Notes: generated by a model from the sequence alone, not told the origin. Shown: positions 43,387 through 51,764, counted from the first letter of the stretch. The stretch: 64,000 nt of DNA from Sphingomonas_L flavalba_A (GCF_047553045.1 NZ_CP180208.1:1-64000); one strand, 5' to 3'. A program made the numbers and translations.

Positions 43387-43957
43387 CGCTTATGTTCCGC
43401 GCCTGAAGCAGCAGTATGACGCCAGCATCGCCAAGGCGATGATGGCGAAGTTCGGCTACAAGAACGCGCTGGAGATTCCGCGCATCTCGAAGATCGTGCT
43501 CAACATGGGCGTCGGTGAGGCGACCCAGGACAAGAAGAAGGTCGAGACGGCCGCTTCCGAGATGGAGGCGATCGCCGGCCAGAAGCCGGTCATCACCAAG
43601 GCGAAGAAGTCGGTCGCCAGCTTCAAGCTGCGCGAAGGCATGCCGATCGGCGTCAAGGTGACCCTGCGCCGCGAGCGGATGTACGAGTTTCTCGACCGGC
43701 TGATCACAATCGCGCTGCCGCGCGTTCGCGACTTTCGCGGGTTGAACCCGAAGTCGTTCGACGGCCGCGGCAATTACGCGATGGGCCTGAAGGAGCAGCT
43801 GGTGTTTCCGGAGATCAACTATGACCGCATTGATACGGTGCGTGGCATGGACGTGATCGTGGCGACGACGGCGAAGACGGACGAAGAGGCGCGCGAGCTG
43901 CTGCGCCTGTTCGGTTTCCCGTTCCCGCAGGATGCCGAGCAGGCCAAGGCGGCCTGA
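43379..43957 (+). CDS. rplE: 50S ribosomal protein L5
   Basis: 192 residues, central-protuberance protein that binds 5S rRNA. NALEIPRISKIVLNMGVGEA and DRLITIALPRVRDFRGLNP are family blocks. The start overlaps rplX. An 85-bp spacer with a CCCCGG/CCGGGG hairpin (43965-43982) follows. Confidence 0.98.
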   Translation: MADAYVPRLKQQYDASIAKAMMAKFGYKNALEIPRISKIVLNMGVGEATQDKKKVETAASEMEAIAGQKPVITKAKKSVASFKLREGMPIGVKVTLRRERMYEFLDRLITIALPRVRDFRGLNPKSFDGRGNYAMGLKEQLVFPEINYDRIDTVRGMDVIVATTAKTDEEARELLRLFGFPFPQDAEQAKAA

Positions 43958-43964
43958 CCGATTT

Positions 43965-43982
43965 CCCCGGTCACGGCCGGGG
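43965..43982 (+). promoter_or_regulatory. Small hairpin in the rplE-rpsN spacer
   Basis: A 6-bp GC stem (43965-43970 with 43977-43982) and 6-nt loop, with no U-tract. It may mark an RNA processing point or a regulatory fold ahead of rpsN; it is unlikely to terminate transcription strongly. Confidence 0.4.
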
Positions 43983-44042
43983 AGCTGAAACTAAGGACTC
44001 CGGCCCGGCCGGAACGGTAAGTAGGAAAAGAGAACTTAAGTC

Positions 44043-44348
44043 ATGGCGAAACTGAGTTCGATCAACAAGAACGAGCGGCGGAAGAAGCTCGTGAAGCAGT
44101 ATGCCGGCAAATACGCCCGGCTGCGTGCGATCGCGGACGACGAGTCGAAGGACGAGACCGAGCGGCTGATCGCGCGTCTGAAGATGGCTGAACTGCCGCG
44201 CAACGCGAACCCGACCCGGATTCGCAACCGTTGCGAGGTGACCGGTCGTCCGCGCGGCTATTACCGCAAATTCCGCCTTTGCCGTGTGCAGCTGCGTGAT
44301 CTGGCCAACAAGGGCCTGATCCCGGGTGTCACGAAGTCGAGCTGGTAA
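44043..44348 (+). CDS. rpsN: 30S ribosomal protein S14 (zinc-independent long form)
   Basis: 101 residues, the long type without the CxxC...CxxC zinc ribbon (only the lone cysteines in RNRCEVTGRP and RLCRVQ). It begins MAKLSSINKNERRKKLVKQY and ends GLIPGVTKSSW. S14 is part of the small-subunit head. Confidence 0.97.
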   Translation: MAKLSSINKNERRKKLVKQYAGKYARLRAIADDESKDETERLIARLKMAELPRNANPTRIRNRCEVTGRPRGYYRKFRLCRVQLRDLANKGLIPGVTKSSW

Positions 44349-44360
44349 GGGGCCCAAGAC

Positions 44361-44756
44361 ATGGCATTGACCGATCCCCTGGGTGATCTGCTCACCCGCA
44401 TCCGCAACGGCCAGCGCGCGCGCAAGGACAGCGTCGTTTCGCCCGGATCGAAGCTGCGCGCCCGCGTGCTCGATGTGCTGCAGCGCGAAGGCTATATTCG
44501 CGGCTACAGCGAGGAAGAGGTGGGCGGCCACAGCGGCCTGCGCATCGAACTGAAATATTTCGAGGGCCAGCCGGCGATCCAGCATGTCGCCCGCGTGTCC
44601 AAGCCGGGTCGCCGTGTCTATTCCGGCTCGAAGGAACTGCCGCGGGTCCGCAACGGCCTGGGCATCACCATCGTGTCGACGCCGCGTGGTGTTCTGTCCG
44701 ACGCAGAGGCGCGGGACCAGAATGTCGGCGGCGAAGTGCTGGCGGAGGTGTTCTGA
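44361..44756 (+). CDS. rpsH: 30S ribosomal protein S8
   Basis: 131 residues. DPLGDLLTRIRNGQRARKD at the start and GLGITIVSTPRGVLSDAEA at the end are conserved. It binds the 16S central domain, and in E. coli it represses the spc operon through an rplE-proximal site. The stop overlaps the rplF ATG. Confidence 0.98.
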   Translation: MALTDPLGDLLTRIRNGQRARKDSVVSPGSKLRARVLDVLQREGYIRGYSEEEVGGHSGLRIELKYFEGQPAIQHVARVSKPGRRVYSGSKELPRVRNGLGITIVSTPRGVLSDAEARDQNVGGEVLAEVF

Positions 44757-45289
44757 TGAGCCGCATCGGTAAGAAGCCGGTCGTCGTGCCCGCCGGCGTC
44801 AGCGCGTCGATCGACGCCGGGACGCTGTCGGTCAAGGGGCCGAAGGGTACGCTGTCGATGGCGATGGTCGACGACATCAGCTATGGCATCGAGGACGGCC
44901 AGATCGTCGTCGCTCCGGCGAACGAGACCAAGCGCGCGCGCGCCTTCTGGGGCATGCACCGCACTCTGGTGCAGAACCTCGTCACTGGCGTGACCGAAGG
45001 GTTCAGCAAGACGCTTGAGATCAACGGTGTCGGCTACCGTGCGAACCTTCAGGGCAAGAACCTGAAGCTGCAGCTTGGCTTCAGCCACGACGTCGATTTC
45101 GCGGTGCCGGAAGGCATCACGATCGTGACGCCGGATCAGACGACGGTACAGATTTCCGGCATCGACAAGCAGAAGGTTGGTCAGATCGCCGCCGAGATCC
45201 GCCGCTGGCGTAAGCCGGAGCCGTATAAGGGCAAGGGCATCAAGTATCGCGGCGAGTTCATCTTCCGCAAGGAAGGGAAGAAGAAGTAA
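44756..45289 (+). CDS. rplF: 50S ribosomal protein L6
   Basis: 177 residues. MSRIGKKPVVVPAGVSASID starts it, with VEINGVGYRA-like LEINGVGYRANLQGKNL in the middle and KPEPYKGKGIKYRGEFIFRK at the end. It lies near the GTPase-associated centre. One base separates it from rplR. Confidence 0.98.
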   Translation: MSRIGKKPVVVPAGVSASIDAGTLSVKGPKGTLSMAMVDDISYGIEDGQIVVAPANETKRARAFWGMHRTLVQNLVTGVTEGFSKTLEINGVGYRANLQGKNLKLQLGFSHDVDFAVPEGITIVTPDQTTVQISGIDKQKVGQIAAEIRRWRKPEPYKGKGIKYRGEFIFRKEGKKK

Positions 45290-45290
45290 G

Positions 45291-45644
45291 ATGGCAAAGC
45301 TTTCCCTTTTCGCCCGTCGCCGTCAGCGCGTCCGCACCTCGCTCCGCGCGCGCGGCGGTTCGCGTCCCCGGTTGTCGATCCATCGTTCGGGCCGGCATAT
45401 CTATGCGCAGGTCATCGACGACAGCGCGGGCCGGACGGTCGCGGCCGCCTCGACTTTGGACAAGGATGTCCGGGGCAAGGCCGGCGCCACCGCCGAAGCG
45501 GCCGCCGATGTCGGCAAGCGCGTTGCCGCTGCCGCCAGGAAGGCGGGCGTCACCCAGGTGGTGTTCGATCGCGGCGGCTTCCTGTTTCACGGACGCGTCA
45601 AGGCGCTGGCGGATGCCGCGCGTGAAGGCGGATTGGAGTTCTGA
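45291..45644 (+). CDS. rplR: 50S ribosomal protein L18
   Basis: 117 residues from ATG 45291; the longer frame upstream overlaps rplF. L18 binds 5S rRNA. It has RVRTSLRARGGSRPRLSIHR and the C-terminal DRGGFLFHGRVKALADAARE. The TGA overlaps the rpsE start. Confidence 0.97.
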   Translation: MAKLSLFARRRQRVRTSLRARGGSRPRLSIHRSGRHIYAQVIDDSAGRTVAAASTLDKDVRGKAGATAEAAADVGKRVAAAARKAGVTQVVFDRGGFLFHGRVKALADAAREGGLEF

Positions 45645-46360
45645 TGATGGCTGACGAGACCCAGAACCAGCCGGGAGCGGCGGTCGAGGCTGCAGCGACG
45701 GCGCCGGCACCCGAAGGGCGGCAGGGACGCGGTTCGCGCGGCGGGCGCGGCGGGCGTGGTGGTCGCGAAGGCGGCAATCGCGGTCGGCGCGACGATCGGC
45801 GCGGCGGTGCCCAGGAAGAGGGCGGCGAGGAGCTGATCGAGAAGCTGGTCCACATCAATCGCGTCTCCAAGACGGTGAAGGGTGGTAAGCGCTTCGGTTT
45901 CGCGGCGTTGGTCGTCGTCGGCGACGGCCATGGCCGGGTTGGCTTCGGCCATGGCAAGGCGCGTGAAGTGCCGGAAGCGATCTCGAAGGCAACCGCGTCC
46001 GCGCGCAAGAAGATGGTGCGCGTGCCGCTGCGCGAAGGCCGCACGCTCCATCACGACGGCGCCGGTCGTTTCGGTGCCGGTCGGGTTTACGTCCGCTCGG
46101 CGCCGCAGGGCACGGGCATCATTGCCGGCGGCCCGATGCGCGCGGTGTTCGAAAGCCTGGGTGTTGCCGACGTGGTAACCAAGTCGATAGGCACGTCGAA
46201 CCCGTACAACATGATCCGGGCGACCTTCGAGGCGCTCGGCGACCAGACCAGCCCCAAGGCGGTGGCGCAGCGGCGCGGCAAGAAGATTGCCGATCTGCTT
46301 GGCCGTGGCGGGGCGGACAAGGCGACGGCCCAGGCCGACGCCGAAGCGATCACGGAGTGA
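45644..46360 (+). CDS. rpsE: 30S ribosomal protein S5 with RGG-rich N-terminal extension
   Basis: 238 residues against 167 in E. coli. The first 65 residues are extra: an acidic/Ala start, then an Arg/Gly tract of repeated RGG/GGR units (about residues 26-57). The normal core begins ELIEKLVHINRVSKTVKGG, with the double-stranded RNA-binding and fidelity regions intact (VVVGDGHGRVGFGHGKAREV). The C-terminus has an added alanine/acidic tail. It starts at ATG 45644 or 45647. Confidence 0.97.
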   Translation: MMADETQNQPGAAVEAAATAPAPEGRQGRGSRGGRGGRGGREGGNRGRRDDRRGGAQEEGGEELIEKLVHINRVSKTVKGGKRFGFAALVVVGDGHGRVGFGHGKAREVPEAISKATASARKKMVRVPLREGRTLHHDGAGRFGAGRVYVRSAPQGTGIIAGGPMRAVFESLGVADVVTKSIGTSNPYNMIRATFEALGDQTSPKAVAQRRGKKIADLLGRGGADKATAQADAEAITE

Positions 46361-46365
46361 CGAGC

Positions 46366-46542
46366 GTGGCGAAGATCAGGATCAAGCAGGTCGGTTCGCC
46401 GATCCGCCGGACCAAGGACCAGCGCGCGACGCTGATCGGCCTTGGGCTGAACCGACTGCACAAGGTTTCGGAGCTGGAAGACAGCGCCGAAGTCCGCGGC
46501 ATGATCCGCAAGGTGCAGCACATGGTCGAGGTGCAGGGCTGA
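46366..46542 (+). CDS. rpmD: 50S ribosomal protein L30
   Basis: 58 residues from GTG 46366, which has GGAG upstream and gives the standard MAKIRIKQVGSPIRR start; a GTG at 46357 overlapping the rpsE end would add three residues. The RATLIGLGLNRLHKVSELED block is typical. Confidence 0.95.
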   Translation: MAKIRIKQVGSPIRRTKDQRATLIGLGLNRLHKVSELEDSAEVRGMIRKVQHMVEVQG

Positions 46543-46620
46543 CACCCTGGTCGCGCGGGGCGTCGTCCCGCCGCCTTATTCTTTGACCTGGCGCGATAAA
46601 AGCGAAAGCGAGTGCAAGAC

Positions 46621-47148
46621 ATGAAACTGAACGACATCCGCGACAATTCGGGCGCCCGCAAGGGCCGGATGCGCGTCGGCCGGGGCATCGGCTCCGGCAA
46701 GGGCAAGACCGCCGGGCGTGGCCAGAAGGGTCAGAAGAGCCGGGAAGGCGTCTCGATCAAGGGCTTCGAAGGCGGCCAGATGCCGCTCCACATGCGGTTG
46801 CCGAAGCGTGGTTTCAACAACATCTTCGCCAAGGATTATGCCGAGGTGAATCTCGGCGTAATCCAGAAGCTTGTTGACGCGAAGACGCTGGATGCCAAGG
46901 CCGTTGTCGACCATGCCGCGCTGAAGGCGGCGGGGGTCGCCCGCGGCGGCAAGGACGGCGTTCGTATTTTGGGCAAGGGAACGTTCTCCGCGAAGCTGGC
47001 GTTCAACGTCGCCGGCGTGTCGAAGGGCGCGCGCGAGGCGATCGAGAAGGCCGGCGGTTCCGTCGAGGTGATTGTCGTTGTGCCGGCTGCCGAGAAGGCT
47101 GCGGCCAAGAAGAACAGCGTCCGCGACGCGAAGAAGGCCAAGGGCTGA
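46621..47148 (+). CDS. rplO: 50S ribosomal protein L15
   Basis: 175 residues from ATG 46621, giving the standard MKLNDIRDNSGARKGRMRVG; a GTG three codons earlier is unlikely. The glycine/lysine-rich GRGIGSGKGKTAGRGQKGQK stretch is the assembly arm of L15. The C-terminus is a Lys/Ala tail. Confidence 0.97.
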   Translation: MKLNDIRDNSGARKGRMRVGRGIGSGKGKTAGRGQKGQKSREGVSIKGFEGGQMPLHMRLPKRGFNNIFAKDYAEVNLGVIQKLVDAKTLDAKAVVDHAALKAAGVARGGKDGVRILGKGTFSAKLAFNVAGVSKGAREAIEKAGGSVEVIVVVPAAEKAAAKKNSVRDAKKAKG

Positions 47149-47180
47149 AGCGCGTCCCGTCGCGTCTGTCGCGTTCGGGC

Positions 47181-47209
47181 TTAGACAAGCGCGACGCCGA
47201 CACTATATG
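47181..47209 (+). promoter_or_regulatory. Probable promoter for secY-adk
   Basis: TTAGAC (47181-47186), 17-bp spacer, TATATG (47204-47209), 33 bp after the rplO stop. This would let secY and adk be transcribed apart from the ribosomal genes. Confidence 0.5.
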
Positions 47210-47210
47210 A

Positions 47211-47246
47211 GGCGGCGGGGGGCAGGGATGCCTTCCGCCGTCTTTT
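47211..47246 (+). terminator. Hairpin with T-rich tail in the secY leader
   Basis: GGCGG (47211-47215) pairs with CCGCC (47235-47239), with an inner GGCA/TGCC stem, followed by TCTTTT and then CGTTTCG. It lies between the proposed secY promoter and the start codon, so it could end rplO transcripts or attenuate secY. Confidence 0.5.
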
Positions 47247-47298
47247 CGTTTCGAGCATCCGGTCGCATCGGACCGGCACAGATTTCGAGGAACAGTCC

Positions 47299-48666
47299 GT
47301 GGCATCAAGAGCCGATTCGGTGACGCCCAGCCTGAACCTGTCCAAATTCGGGCAGGCGACGGAGCTGAAGAAACGGCTTTGGTTCACGATTGCCGCTCTG
47401 GTGGTGTTCCGCCTGCTCAGCTTCGTGCCGCTGCCGGGTATCGATCCGACCGCACTGTCCGCTCTCGCCGAGCAGACCAAGGGCGGTGTACTCGACTTCC
47501 TCAACACTTTCTCCGGCGGTTCGCTCAGCCGCATGTCGCTGGTCGCGCTAGGGGTGATGCCGTACATCACCGCGTCGATCGTCGTTCAGCTCGCCAGTTC
47601 GTTGTCGCCGACCCTGGCGGCGATCAAGAAGGAAGGCGAGAGCGGGCGCAAGCGGCTGAACCAGTACACCCGCTACGGCACCGTCGGTCTAGCCGCGATC
47701 CAGGGCTATTTCATTGCCGTCGGATTGGAGAGTTTTGGCGCGTCTCAAGGACTGGCGGCGGTCGTCGATCCCGGCATGCTTTTCCGCATATCGGCGGTGA
47801 TCAGCCTTGTCGGCGGCACGATGTTCCTGATGTGGATCGGCGAGCAGATTACCAGTCGGGGCGTCGGCAACGGCGTGTCGCTGATCATCATGGCCGGCAT
47901 CATCGCCGAATTGCCGACGTCTTTCTCCAACCTGTTCGAGGGCGGGCGGACCGGCAACATCTCCGGCTTGTTGATCACCGGCGTGCTGGTGATGGCCCTG
48001 GGCCTGGTCGCAATCATGTGCTTCGTCGAGCAGGGGCAGCGCCGCGTGCTGATCCAGTATCCGAAGCGTCAGACCCAGCGCGGGATGATGCAGGCCGATC
48101 GCAGCCACCTGCCGTTGAAGATCAACACCGCGAACGTCATTCCGCCGATCTTTGCATCGTCGTTGCTGCTGATGCCGCTGACGATTACGCAGTTTGCCGG
48201 TCAGCGCGTCGCGGGCGAGAGCATGTGGGGCGACTTTGTCATCTCGCTGAACCAGTATCTGCAGCACGGTTCGCCGATGTATATGCTGCTTTATGGCGGC
48301 GGCATCCTGTTCTTCACGTTTTTCTACACCGCGGTCGTGTTCAATCCAGAGGAGACGGCCGACAATCTGAAGCGGAACGGCGGGTTCATTCCCGGCATCC
48401 GCCCCGGCAAGAATACGGCTGATTATCTCGATTACGTGCTGACCCGGATCACGGTGATCGGCGCGATCTATCTGACGCTGATCTGCCTGGTGCCGGAATA
48501 TCTGATCGCCAGCGCCGGCATTCCCTTTTATCTGGGCGGCACCAGCCTGCTGATCGTCGTCAACGTCACGGTCGACACGGTTGCCCAGATGCAGAGCCAC
48601 ATGCTGGCTCATCAGTATGGCGACCTGATCAAGAAGGCGAAGCTGAAGGGCGGCAAGTTGCGTTGA
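47299..48666 (+). CDS. secY: Preprotein translocase subunit SecY
   Basis: 455 residues from GTG 47299, with GAGGA upstream. Ten membrane helices form the protein-conducting channel. Blocks: FRLLSFVPLPGIDPTAL (helix 1/plug start), GVMPYITASIVVQLAS, LVGGTMFLMWIGEQIT, RGVGNGVSLIIMAGI, and NTANVIPPIFASSLL near residue 275. It ends KKAKLKGGKLR. adk follows 31 bp downstream. Confidence 0.98.
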   Translation: MASRADSVTPSLNLSKFGQATELKKRLWFTIAALVVFRLLSFVPLPGIDPTALSALAEQTKGGVLDFLNTFSGGSLSRMSLVALGVMPYITASIVVQLASSLSPTLAAIKKEGESGRKRLNQYTRYGTVGLAAIQGYFIAVGLESFGASQGLAAVVDPGMLFRISAVISLVGGTMFLMWIGEQITSRGVGNGVSLIIMAGIIAELPTSFSNLFEGGRTGNISGLLITGVLVMALGLVAIMCFVEQGQRRVLIQYPKRQTQRGMMQADRSHLPLKINTANVIPPIFASSLLLMPLTITQFAGQRVAGESMWGDFVISLNQYLQHGSPMYMLLYGGGILFFTFFYTAVVFNPEETADNLKRNGGFIPGIRPGKNTADYLDYVLTRITVIGAIYLTLICLVPEYLIASAGIPFYLGGTSLLIVVNVTVDTVAQMQSHMLAHQYGDLIKKAKLKGGKLR

Positions 48667-48697
48667 ATGCATTGGCGGTGATGGGGGACATACGCTC

Positions 48698-49348
48698 GTG
48701 AATATCATCCTGCTTGGTCCGCCGGGGGCGGGGAAGGGGACCCAGGCGAACCGCCTCGTCGAGGAACGGGGCATGGTGCAGCTTTCGACCGGCGACATGC
48801 TGCGCGCGGCGGTTAAGGCGGGCACGCCCGTTGGCCTGAAGGCGAAAGCCATCATGGAGTCGGGCGGCCTGGTGTCCGATGCGGTGGTTTCCGAACTGAT
48901 CGGTGACAAGCTCGATTCGCTGCCGTCTGGTGCCGGGGCGATCTTCGACGGGTATCCCCGCACCGCCGCTCAGGCCGAGTCGCTTGATACCATTCTCACC
49001 GAACGCGGCCGTCAACTCGATCACGTCATCGAACTGGTGGTGGATGAGGACGCGCTGGTCGATCGCATAGAGGGGCGTTTTACCTGCGCCAAATGCGGCG
49101 AGGGGTATCACGACCGCTACAAACAGCCGAAGGTCGCCGGGGTGTGCGATGTCTGCGGTGCGGTGGAATTCAAGCGCCGGCCCGACGACAATGCCGAAAC
49201 GGTGCGTACCCGCCTTGCGGAATACCGCGCCAAGACCGCGCCGATCCTGCCGATTTATGAGACGCGTGGGCTGGTCTCCCGCGTCGATGGCATGGCGGAC
49301 ATCGGCGAGGTCAGTGCCGCGATCGAGGCGATCCTCGACAGGGGGTGA
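48698..49348 (+). CDS. adk: Adenylate kinase with Cys4 lid
   Basis: 216 residues from GTG 48698, with GGGGGA upstream. AMP + ATP interconversion to ADP. P-loop GPPGAGKGTQ at the N-terminus, DGYPRTAAQAE in the AMP/ATP core, and a long lid containing CAKCG and CDVCG (about residues 130-150). The four cysteines are spaced for a structural zinc, as in Bacillus-type enzymes. It sits between secY and rpsM. Confidence 0.97.
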   Translation: MNIILLGPPGAGKGTQANRLVEERGMVQLSTGDMLRAAVKAGTPVGLKAKAIMESGGLVSDAVVSELIGDKLDSLPSGAGAIFDGYPRTAAQAESLDTILTERGRQLDHVIELVVDEDALVDRIEGRFTCAKCGEGYHDRYKQPKVAGVCDVCGAVEFKRRPDDNAETVRTRLAEYRAKTAPILPIYETRGLVSRVDGMADIGEVSAAIEAILDRG

Positions 49349-49477
49349 CCGACGCTTCGCATCATTAACGCGATTTCATTGCCGGCCCAGAAACGCGCCA
49401 TGGGACCTGGGGCATAAGGTCACTGCGCATCGGGGTCTTCCCGGCCGCGCATGATGACTCCCATCGTGTTGTTACCT

Positions 49478-49510
49478 GCGGCGGACCCAGCGTGGTCCGC
49501 CGCTTCTGTC
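49478..49510 (+). terminator. Intrinsic-like terminator after adk
   Basis: A perfect 10-bp GC-rich stem (49478-49487 with 49494-49503) and 6-nt loop, followed by TTCTGTC. It lies about 130 bp after the adk stop and upstream of the rpsM promoter. The rest of this 383-bp gap (49349-49731) shows no convincing gene. Confidence 0.65.
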
Positions 49511-49569
49511 CATGCCGGACCCGACGGGCGGAACCCCTTATGCTGGCGACGAAACCTGCTTTGGGCTGC

Positions 49570-49598
49570 TTGACAGCGGCCGCTGGCTCTCCTAGATC
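49570..49598 (+). promoter_or_regulatory. Sigma70-type promoter of the alpha operon (rpsM)
   Basis: A perfect TTGACA (49570-49575), 17-bp spacer, then TAGATC (49593-49598), about 135 bp before rpsM and just after the adk terminator. The combination of terminator then promoter says the rpsM-rpsK-rpoA-rplQ block is a separate operon. Confidence 0.7.
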
Positions 49599-49731
49599 GC
49601 CCGCACCCCGAAACCACGGTCATCCCGGCGGCGAATCCGTTCGCGCGCCGGGTGTGTGCGTTTCCCCGGGGGATGACGCGTTGAGATGGGTCGGCCAGCC
49701 AATCGGCCCGTGGAGCAGGAGAAAAATCTAC

Positions 49732-50100
49732 ATGGCACGTATCGCGGGGGTGAACATCCCCACCAACAAGCGCGTTGTCATCGCGCTGACCTACATCCAC
49801 GGCATCGGCCGGACCAAGGCGGTTGAGATCGCCGATAAGCTCGGCATTGCGCATGAGCGCCGGGTGCAGGACCTGTCGGATCAGGAAGTTCTGCAGATCC
49901 GCGAGACCATCGACGCTGACCACACGGTTGAGGGCGACCTGCGTCGCCAGACCGCGGTCAACATCAAGCGGCTGATGGATCTGGCCTGCTATCGCGGCCT
50001 GCGCCATCGCAAGGGCCTGCCGGTGCGCGGCCAGCGGACCCACACCAACGCCCGTACCCGCAAGGGCAAGGCGAAGCCGATCGCGGGCAAGAAGAAGTAA
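49732..50100 (+). CDS. rpsM: 30S ribosomal protein S13
   Basis: 122 residues from ATG 49732, with AGGAGA upstream; the frame extends far upstream but without family match. MARIAGVNIPTNKRVVIALT and GLPVRGQRTHTNARTRKGKA are standard. It contacts the P-site tRNA and the large subunit. Confidence 0.98.
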   Translation: MARIAGVNIPTNKRVVIALTYIHGIGRTKAVEIADKLGIAHERRVQDLSDQEVLQIRETIDADHTVEGDLRRQTAVNIKRLMDLACYRGLRHRKGLPVRGQRTHTNARTRKGKAKPIAGKKK

Positions 50101-50105
50101 GGGCG

Positions 50106-50171
50106 CGTCCTGCGGGACGTTTTCAGGCTTCTTCCCTTCCGTGGAGACCAAGGTCTCCATAGGCACCACGG
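50106..50171 (+). promoter_or_regulatory. Structured spacer between rpsM and rpsK
   Basis: Two folds follow each other. First, CGTCC/GGACG (50106-50119) directly followed by TTTT, a small terminator-like hairpin. Second, GGAGACC/GGTCTCC (50143-50158) enclosed by CCGTG (50139-50143)/CACGG (50167-50171). They end about 20 bases before the rpsK start. No S4 gene is in this operon, so the classical S4 control would have to act in trans. Confidence 0.5.
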
Positions 50172-50192
50172 AATTTCAGGTCAGGATTTGAG

Positions 50193-50582
50193 ATGGCACG
50201 TGAACCTCAGCGCATCAAACGGCGCGAGCGCAAGAACATCACTGCCGGCGTCGCTCATGTGAACGCCAGCTTCAACAACACGATGATCACCATCACCGAC
50301 GCCCAGGGCAATGCGATCAGCTGGTCCTCGGCCGGGATGATGGGCTTCAAGGGCAGCCGCAAGTCGACGCCTTACGCCGCGCAGGTCGCGGCGGAAGATG
50401 CCGGCAAGAAGGCTGCTGATCACGGCGTCCGCACCCTTGAGGTCGAAGTGAAAGGCCCCGGCTCCGGCCGCGAGTCGGCGCTGCGTGCGCTGCAGGCGGT
50501 CGGCTTCCAGATCACCTCGATCCGCGACGTGACGCCGATCCCGCATAACGGCGTTCGCCCGTCGAAGCGCCGCCGCGTCTAA
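50193..50582 (+). CDS. rpsK: 30S ribosomal protein S11
   Basis: 129 residues, platform protein next to the Shine-Dalgarno helix. GVAHVNASFNNTMITITDAQ and the ending TPIPHNGVRPSKRRRV are standard. Confidence 0.98.
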   Translation: MAREPQRIKRRERKNITAGVAHVNASFNNTMITITDAQGNAISWSSAGMMGFKGSRKSTPYAAQVAAEDAGKKAADHGVRTLEVEVKGPGSGRESALRALQAVGFQITSIRDVTPIPHNGVRPSKRRRV

Positions 50583-50671
50583 TCGTGGCCGTCGGCGGCC
50601 CGCTTTGGGCCGTCCCGTTTGTTACCGGCCGGGGCGGACGCGCCCCCGCCCAACTGCCCGAGGGGAATACC

Positions 50672-51733
50672 GTGGCTGTGAATTCCAAAAACTGGCAGGA
50701 ACTGAAGAAGCCGAACGGCCTTGAGAAGAAGCCGGGCGGCGACGGTAAGCGCAAGGCGACCTTCGTCGCCGAGCCGCTTGAGCGCGGGTTTGGCCTGACG
50801 CTCGGCAATGCGTTGCGCCGTGTGCTGCTGTCGTCGCTTCAGGGCGCTGCCGTCACCTCGATCAAGATCGAGAATGTGCTGCACGAATTCTCGTCGCTTG
50901 CCGGCGTCCGTGAGGACGTGACCGACATGGTGCTGAACGTGAAGCAGGTGGCGCTGCGTATGCAGGGCGAAGGGCCGAAGCGGCTTCAGCTGTCGGCAAC
51001 TGGTCCCGGCCCGGTCACCGCCGGAGACATCGCGGTTTCGGGCGACATCGAGGTGATGAACCCCGAACTGGTCATCTGCCATCTCGACGATGGTGCGACG
51101 CTGAACATGGAACTGACCGCCGATGTCGGCAAGGGCTATGTCGCGGCGGTCGCCAATCGTCCGGCGGATGCGCCGATCGGCCTGATCCCGATCGACGCGC
51201 TCTACTCGCCGGTTCGTCAGGTTGCCTACAAGGTCGAGAATACCCGCGTCGGGCAGGAGCTCGATTATGACAAGCTGACGCTGACCATCGATACCGACGG
51301 CACGGTCACGCCGGAGGACGCCGTTGCCTATGCGGCGCGCATTCTGCAGGATCAGCTCCAGCTGTTCGTCCACTTTGACGACGGCCTGGCCCCGGCCACC
51401 GGCACGATTGGTCACGCCGCTCCGGCCCAGACCGATCAGGCGGGTGATTCGAACCAGCTCAACCGCTATCTGCTGAAGAAGGTCGACGAGCTCGAACTGT
51501 CGGTGCGTTCGGCCAACTGCCTGAAGAACGACAACATCATCTACATCGGCGATCTGGTTCAGAAGACCGAGGCGGAGATGCTGCGCACCCCGAATTTCGG
51601 TCGCAAGTCGCTGAACGAGATCAAGGAAGTGCTGTCGTCGATGGGGCTGCGCCTCGGCATGGAAATCCCCGGCTGGCCGCCGGAGAATATCGAGGAAATG
51701 GCGAAGAAGCTGGAACAGGACATCATGGGCTGA
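50672..51733 (+). CDS. rpoA: RNA polymerase alpha subunit
   Basis: 353 residues from GTG 50672, with GAGGGGA upstream; the longer frame is rejected because this start gives the known VNSKNWQELKKPN N-terminus. N-terminal dimerisation domain (EPLERGFGLTLGNALRRVLL near residue 32), linker, and C-terminal domain with two HhH motifs (LELSVRSANCLKNDNI, GRKSLNEIKEVLSSMG). The second gap after it has a GGCGGTG/CACCGCC hairpin (51765-51789). Confidence 0.98.
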   Translation: MAVNSKNWQELKKPNGLEKKPGGDGKRKATFVAEPLERGFGLTLGNALRRVLLSSLQGAAVTSIKIENVLHEFSSLAGVREDVTDMVLNVKQVALRMQGEGPKRLQLSATGPGPVTAGDIAVSGDIEVMNPELVICHLDDGATLNMELTADVGKGYVAAVANRPADAPIGLIPIDALYSPVRQVAYKVENTRVGQELDYDKLTLTIDTDGTVTPEDAVAYAARILQDQLQLFVHFDDGLAPATGTIGHAAPAQTDQAGDSNQLNRYLLKKVDELELSVRSANCLKNDNIIYIGDLVQKTEAEMLRTPNFGRKSLNEIKEVLSSMGLRLGMEIPGWPPENIEEMAKKLEQDIMG

Positions 51734-51764
51734 TCGCCCGGTCTGTTCCGCTTGCAGGGGTTTC

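Noticed and set aside
49492..49731. N-terminal extension of rpsM (frame open 80 codons upstream)
   Set aside because: S13 starts at MARIAGVNIP after a good ribosome site, and the proposed promoter lies inside the extension.
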